A stretch of 64,000 bases of DNA. Origin: Icerya purchasi. Its lineage: Eukaryota; Arthropoda; Insecta; Hemiptera; Monophlebidae. The stretch is from assembly GCA_039619475.1 (NCBI GenBank), contig CM077115.1:181442106-181506105 (forward strand), in the 5' to 3' direction. A program made the position numbers and the translations under genes. The stretch's first letter is position 1; each line of letters opens with the position of its first letter. Below, piece by piece: positions 59,641 to 64,000 of the stretch. The notes under the pieces were generated by a model. It made no database searches. It was not told the origin of the DNA and saw only the letters and a program-made list of their open reading frames with translations.

Positions 59641-60220
59641 ATTACGAATGAATACGAAAAATAATTCAAAAGACCGATTAGTAGTTACGAATAAAATTAA
59701 AATTTAATGCGGTGCATACAAATTATAAATATTTAATCAACATCGCAGCAAGTTTTATTCATCCCTAAATATTTGTCGAGCATAATTTCCAGAATAGATA
59801 TATGCTGAATAGTCGAATAGCTGTTGCAGCTTTTATCTATTTGAACGGAAAGATGGGTTTCTTAAGCAGAGAATGAGTACTGTAAAAAAAAAAAAAAAAA
59901 AAAGGCGCTCAAGTGACCTAGAATAGACGAATTTTCTAAGGAATTAAATATTAAAACAGAACTTGTAGCGTATCTAGAATGAGTGGTGGAAACGATAAAA
60001 GGCCAACGAGGGAGATGGCGAATGAAAAGAAGTTTCCGGATGCGGATCAGTTGGCATTGATATAAAAGTAGCTGGTATTCGGGGAGCAAATAGAAAGCAT
60101 TGCAATAATTCGATGCTTCGGAGACAGAAAACGCATTAAGAAATTAAACAACAACAACAAATAGCGGCAGACAGCTTATCAGTTTCGTTCAGCAAGTTTA
60201 CGACATAGACGGCCTTTGAC
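59640..60220. other. AT-rich DNA with 20-A run
   Basis: The only notable element is a run of 20 A at 59884-59903 and an AAC-repeat near 60148. No gene recognised. Confidence 0.6.
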
Positions 60221-60690
60221 TAAATGACTTTATTTCCTTGGCGCGCTAATCATCTCGAAACCATCTTTGCATCGCTAAGTCACCAGTCCTCTGCCAAGCC
60301 TGACTTCTTATCACGACTAGCTGCATTTCTTCTCGTCGGCTGTTATCTGCCATCTAGGTTTTCGCGTAATTTTCCGCTCGGTTTTTCTGCCATGTTCAGC
60401 CCTATTCCATTTTGCATTTTGCCCATCACAGAATCGGCCTTTTTCGATTTATTCGGCGCAAGTCAAACGGCGCCCCTTCGATAATAGCATCCCGTTCCAC
60501 TAGTCCAGTACACTTTGACAGATAACGATTAGTCTGTGCCCATTATTATGTCGCGCAGTTTGCTCTTCAAATTCGTCCGGGCCAATGCAATACTTCCCCC
60601 CTTTTCCGGCACTTATCTTTAATCGAACAGCGGCTAGATTTCTCATCTTGTCCGCATTATTTTCCTTCTGACTAACAAAAATCATGTAAT
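60220..60690. other. GC-richer island, candidate conserved non-coding element
   Basis: Mixed, CpG-containing unique sequence with open frames on both strands (60224-60484 plus, 60500-60685 minus), neither with a recognisable domain. Composition is like the other islands. Confidence 0.3.
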
Positions 60691-61743
60691 AGCAATAAAG
60701 GGATATCGATACTGTTTTTCAAGATACGAAATGGAACACACAGATTAACTAGTAGCGCGATAATGCTTATGATGAATTAACAGTTATAGAATGTTAACAT
60801 TTTCTTCTTGCCATAAGTTTACATTTGAAATAAAGACACAGTAAAAATGTACATTATCACGAAGAATGCGTTTTCAGTACTGCATGATGGAACTAAACTG
60901 ACTGCATAGATACAATGACATAATCGAAAATACTCGGTTAGGCGGCAGTACCGGAAGAAAACCACGCTGATTGCAAATAAATTATCAAATGATGCACCGC
61001 TTCCGAAAATAAAACGAAGGAGCAAATATTTTATTTCCATCTTCCGTCCGGCTAAAAAATTTACTCTACAATTTTATATTTATCGACAAATTTGAATAAA
61101 ACAGTTTGTAAAAATAACTTTACAATTCAGTTGTAATTAAAGAAATAAAAGAAGCTTTATAAATACGAAGAAAATTAAAGAAATATACACACTAATGAAA
61201 AAGTAAATGATATCTATAAATTTATTAAACAATAAAATAACAACGAACGAAAATAATGAAATAAAAATCACGGACATTAATATTTATGAAATCAGATAAA
61301 TACATAAATATATATTAATGACAAAGTCATTGCACCAGCAGTAATATAAAATAAACGTGATAGAAAACCTTTTTTGTATTATGTTTTAAAAAAATAGGTT
61401 TCTTTTTCAAAAACCGCAAATTGTTACTATTTTTCTTATAAGAATGACGTACGTAATTGATATTAACGTTTTAATAAGTATAACGGGATAAATATCATCT
61501 GACGGTTCAACAGATGTCCCCATCATTTTGTGCCCCGAAGGATCGAATTTTACCGATATTAATGGCGCCATTTTTGTGCCAGAGTAATATGGGAGAACGG
61601 TATGGAAAACGCCGTTATAAAATATGTAATAACGGAAGTTTTAATAGAAATTTCTATGTGAACTTATTCTAAGTTTTATAGAAGAACTATCATCTTGGGG
61701 TAGGGTCCTTAAGTATACTATAATGGCGAGGTCATAGGGTTGT

Positions 61744-61775
<32 letters not shown>

Positions 61776-62090
61776 GCATATCGGAAAATAAATAAAAATA
61801 AGTACATTTCAAAAAGATTAACTTATTATTATTAAACCCGTAGAACTTTCACGGTGATTTAATAATTCAGTTTTTCAATTTGATATTCCGAAAAAGGCAT
61901 TGTGCGCGATGCTCGCTGCCCCGAACAAACTTCTTTAGGTGGTGAAAAGTGCAGTTTTCTCCAAAACTTTAAATTGTATATACACGTTCGACATGACTTT
62001 AATCGGGAAACCATAATTCGTAATGTCTGATTTTTTATTTTATTTTCTTTTTGGTAGTTTCCTTTTTTTTTTTTTTCTAGACTTTAATGT
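60690..62090. other. AT-rich DNA, no gene
   Basis: Contains (TA)n near 61757-61775. No coding sequence recognised. Confidence 0.6.
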
Positions 62091-63180
62091 ACCAGTAATT
62101 ACAGTCGCATAATTATTACCATTTAAATCGGAAGCGGCAAATATACGGTACTCTCGGAAACGCGATTCAATCAAGCAACTCACGGAATGTGGAAGAATAG
62201 GCTCTGAAAGTATTATATTAAGCGCCGTGGTGTAATTCGTAAAAAGAGGACAAATTTTAAAGCGGGGACGAAAAGGTACTCGATCGAAGAGTTTTAACAG
62301 GTATGAATTTGGATGGATAGCGAAAGCTGCAAAACTGTGGTGAAAAAGTGGCCATTTAATTTGCAGCAATAGCGCGCTAGTGACACCGGAAAAGAACGAA
62401 TGTCTCCATCGATGAAAACATTCTTGTAAAGCGGCCTTCTGTAGTTTGTTTTCTTTGTTTCGTTTTTTAAGGGTACCACTAAAAATTTTTAATCCTGCTC
62501 CACTCCTACGTGCGCATTAGGTTACGAGGAAGTGGCGCACTATCCATCATTGCTTAATCCGACCTGTTCTCCTCTGATATCTTCCGCTTCGATTACGGCG
62601 GACTGCTGCGAACGTGTTTGCGTGGATTTCGTTGGCGCAGCGTAATTTCGTCCGCCGGTAGAGGTAGCAAACGAGCTTGATGATGGTTCTGAGGCAGCGT
62701 ATTGTCATCATGACGATAACGGTAGCTACACACCGGACGAGGCATTAAATGCAAAGCAGCGCTGAGAGGGAACGCCAGGCACACGATACTGCGCTCAGTT
62801 AAGTAGGCATAGTTCGACAACGATGGGCTCTAATGGATCGGAGCTGTCACGGTTTTTTTCGGCATTTAACACGCCATCGGATCACGCAAATCTCCGTCCT
62901 CGAACGTGCCTCGCATACGGCACTCCGGTAATTTTAGGCCAACAATAAGGTGCATGCTGGTTAGATAATGGCGAATGAGTCACTGCCGCGAAGAATAAAA
63001 ATCCATTTGGAACTTTTTACAAAAGCCGCCCGATACTTCCGGGCGCTAAAAACAGATCACAATTATCGCGCGCATTTAACGAAAATCGCGTAACCTTTCT
63101 CTCTTCGCTATATTGGCTAACGCTCGGCCGCCAAAGTCGGTCGTTCGACAAACTAGTAGACGGACATATTCAACCACTCC
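62090..63180. other. GC-richer island, candidate conserved non-coding element
   Basis: Unique, CpG-containing sequence with TAATTA/TTAATT cores (about 62097-62130) at its left edge. Open frames 62040-62369 and 62593-62820 (both minus) lack recognisable domains and are not supported by splice-site or codon evidence that I can judge by eye. Confidence 0.3.
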
Positions 63181-64000
63181 AGAGATAGGTCGCTTATTTC
63201 AAAGCAACATTTGAACGATAAAAACGGAGTTCTTTTGCTTTCCCAGTTTTCGTTCGTTTCCATTCATGTAGAATCTTTAAACCACCCAGTTTTGCTATTA
63301 TGAAATCTCTACGAGCGGATTTAATTATTATCTTTTCTAATTAAAAATATAAAAATCGTTATTTAAATATGTCGGTGCTCCCATAGCAGATCGTTTGTCA
63401 AAACTCGAATATAAAATTGTAACAAATGTGTACATATATATATATATATATACATATACATGATATGTCGCCTTGTAGTTTATAAAAATTAATCTACAGA
63501 AGTTAATTGTGTAGTTCGTGCCACTCTGAATTATATGACCTCAAAAGTTGTTGCGATACGCCCAGATCCTTTTTTTCTTGTCACTGGCTGAAATTTTGAA
63601 GAAACAGCCTTTATCAACATTCCTCTTTGAATAAACCCGCGAACAAAAAAGAGATCGCTGCGAATGTAATTTTCTTAAATGAACAATTGGTACTATGATT
63701 AGATTTCTATCGAATTTTTAAAATCATCGTTGCCCGTATTTTTACCTATTACAACGGAAAATTAAAAAGAAACAGACTTTGTAAAGAAGGAATTAAAAAA
63801 AAATAGTTAGCCGTCGTATACCTCCATACACGGAAGTACATTATGACATTATGATATTTCGTTTTAGTAATTTCATCGCCCAAACAATCTAATTTTTAAA
63901 TTAGAGAACATTCTACCGCTTTCCGGAATTATAAACATTAAAATAAACATAATTAGGAAAATAGCGCGCTATGTAATAATACACTACTATCTGTAGTAAC
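63180..64000. other. AT-rich DNA with (TA)n, no gene
   Basis: (TA)n microsatellite at about 63433-63452; nothing coding recognised to the window end. Confidence 0.6.

Noticed and set aside
1..64000. tRNA, rRNA and CRISPR arrays
   Set aside because: I looked for B-box-like GGTTCGAAT words and regularly spaced repeats; no candidate formed a cloverleaf or array. A covariance-model scan would be decisive for tRNA.

Overview
This window looks like an intergenic desert or very large intron from an arthropod, probably an insect. It is AT-rich, full of microsatellites and long poly(T)/poly(A) runs, and its transposon families (RNase H-bearing Jockey/I-type LINEs, RTE-like LINEs, mariner, piggyBac, hAT-like) are typical of insects. 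I could not identify a host protein-coding exon, rRNA, tRNA or CRISPR array. Every open frame with recognisable homology belongs to a decayed mobile element. The species cannot be named from the sequence alone.

Layout. 1-16250 is mostly AT-rich DNA without genes, with a few GC-richer islands (about 2400-3330, 12930-13350, 14190-14310) that resemble conserved non-coding regulatory DNA. 16260-18400 is a shrunken LINE on the + strand. 20130-21600 is another GC-rich island, holding a duplicated 12-mer spaced 560 bp apart. 23300-30515 is a mobile-element nest: an RTE-like LINE (A) is split by a second LINE (B), which is split by a 5.47-kb element with long inverted repeats and an 8-bp target duplication, and that element contains a piggyBac remnant with one intact end. 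33950-34880 is an internally deleted mariner-like element. 38240-39510 is a decayed LINE with a perfect 28-bp hairpin in its 3' region. 41320-57190 contains three copies of a repeat with 17-bp inverted repeats, a hAT-type MITE with its target duplication, an antisense LINE with a poly(A) end, and a larger LINE (49640-52205) whose RNase H domain is interrupted by a later insertion. The 3' end is AT-rich DNA with further GC-rich islands at about 47640-48900, 52300-52900, 54900-56060, 60220-60690 and 62090-63180.

No genes here work together as a pathway. What the window shows is a history of insertions: LINEs first, then DNA transposons and short retroposons landing inside them. GC-rich, non-coding, non-repetitive islands remain in between, and I infer that they may be cis-regulatory. 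The most unusual object is the foldback-like element at 24351-29819. Its two arms differ by two extra copies of a 126-bp repeat, and each arm carries a terminal module that is itself bounded by inverted copies of the element end.
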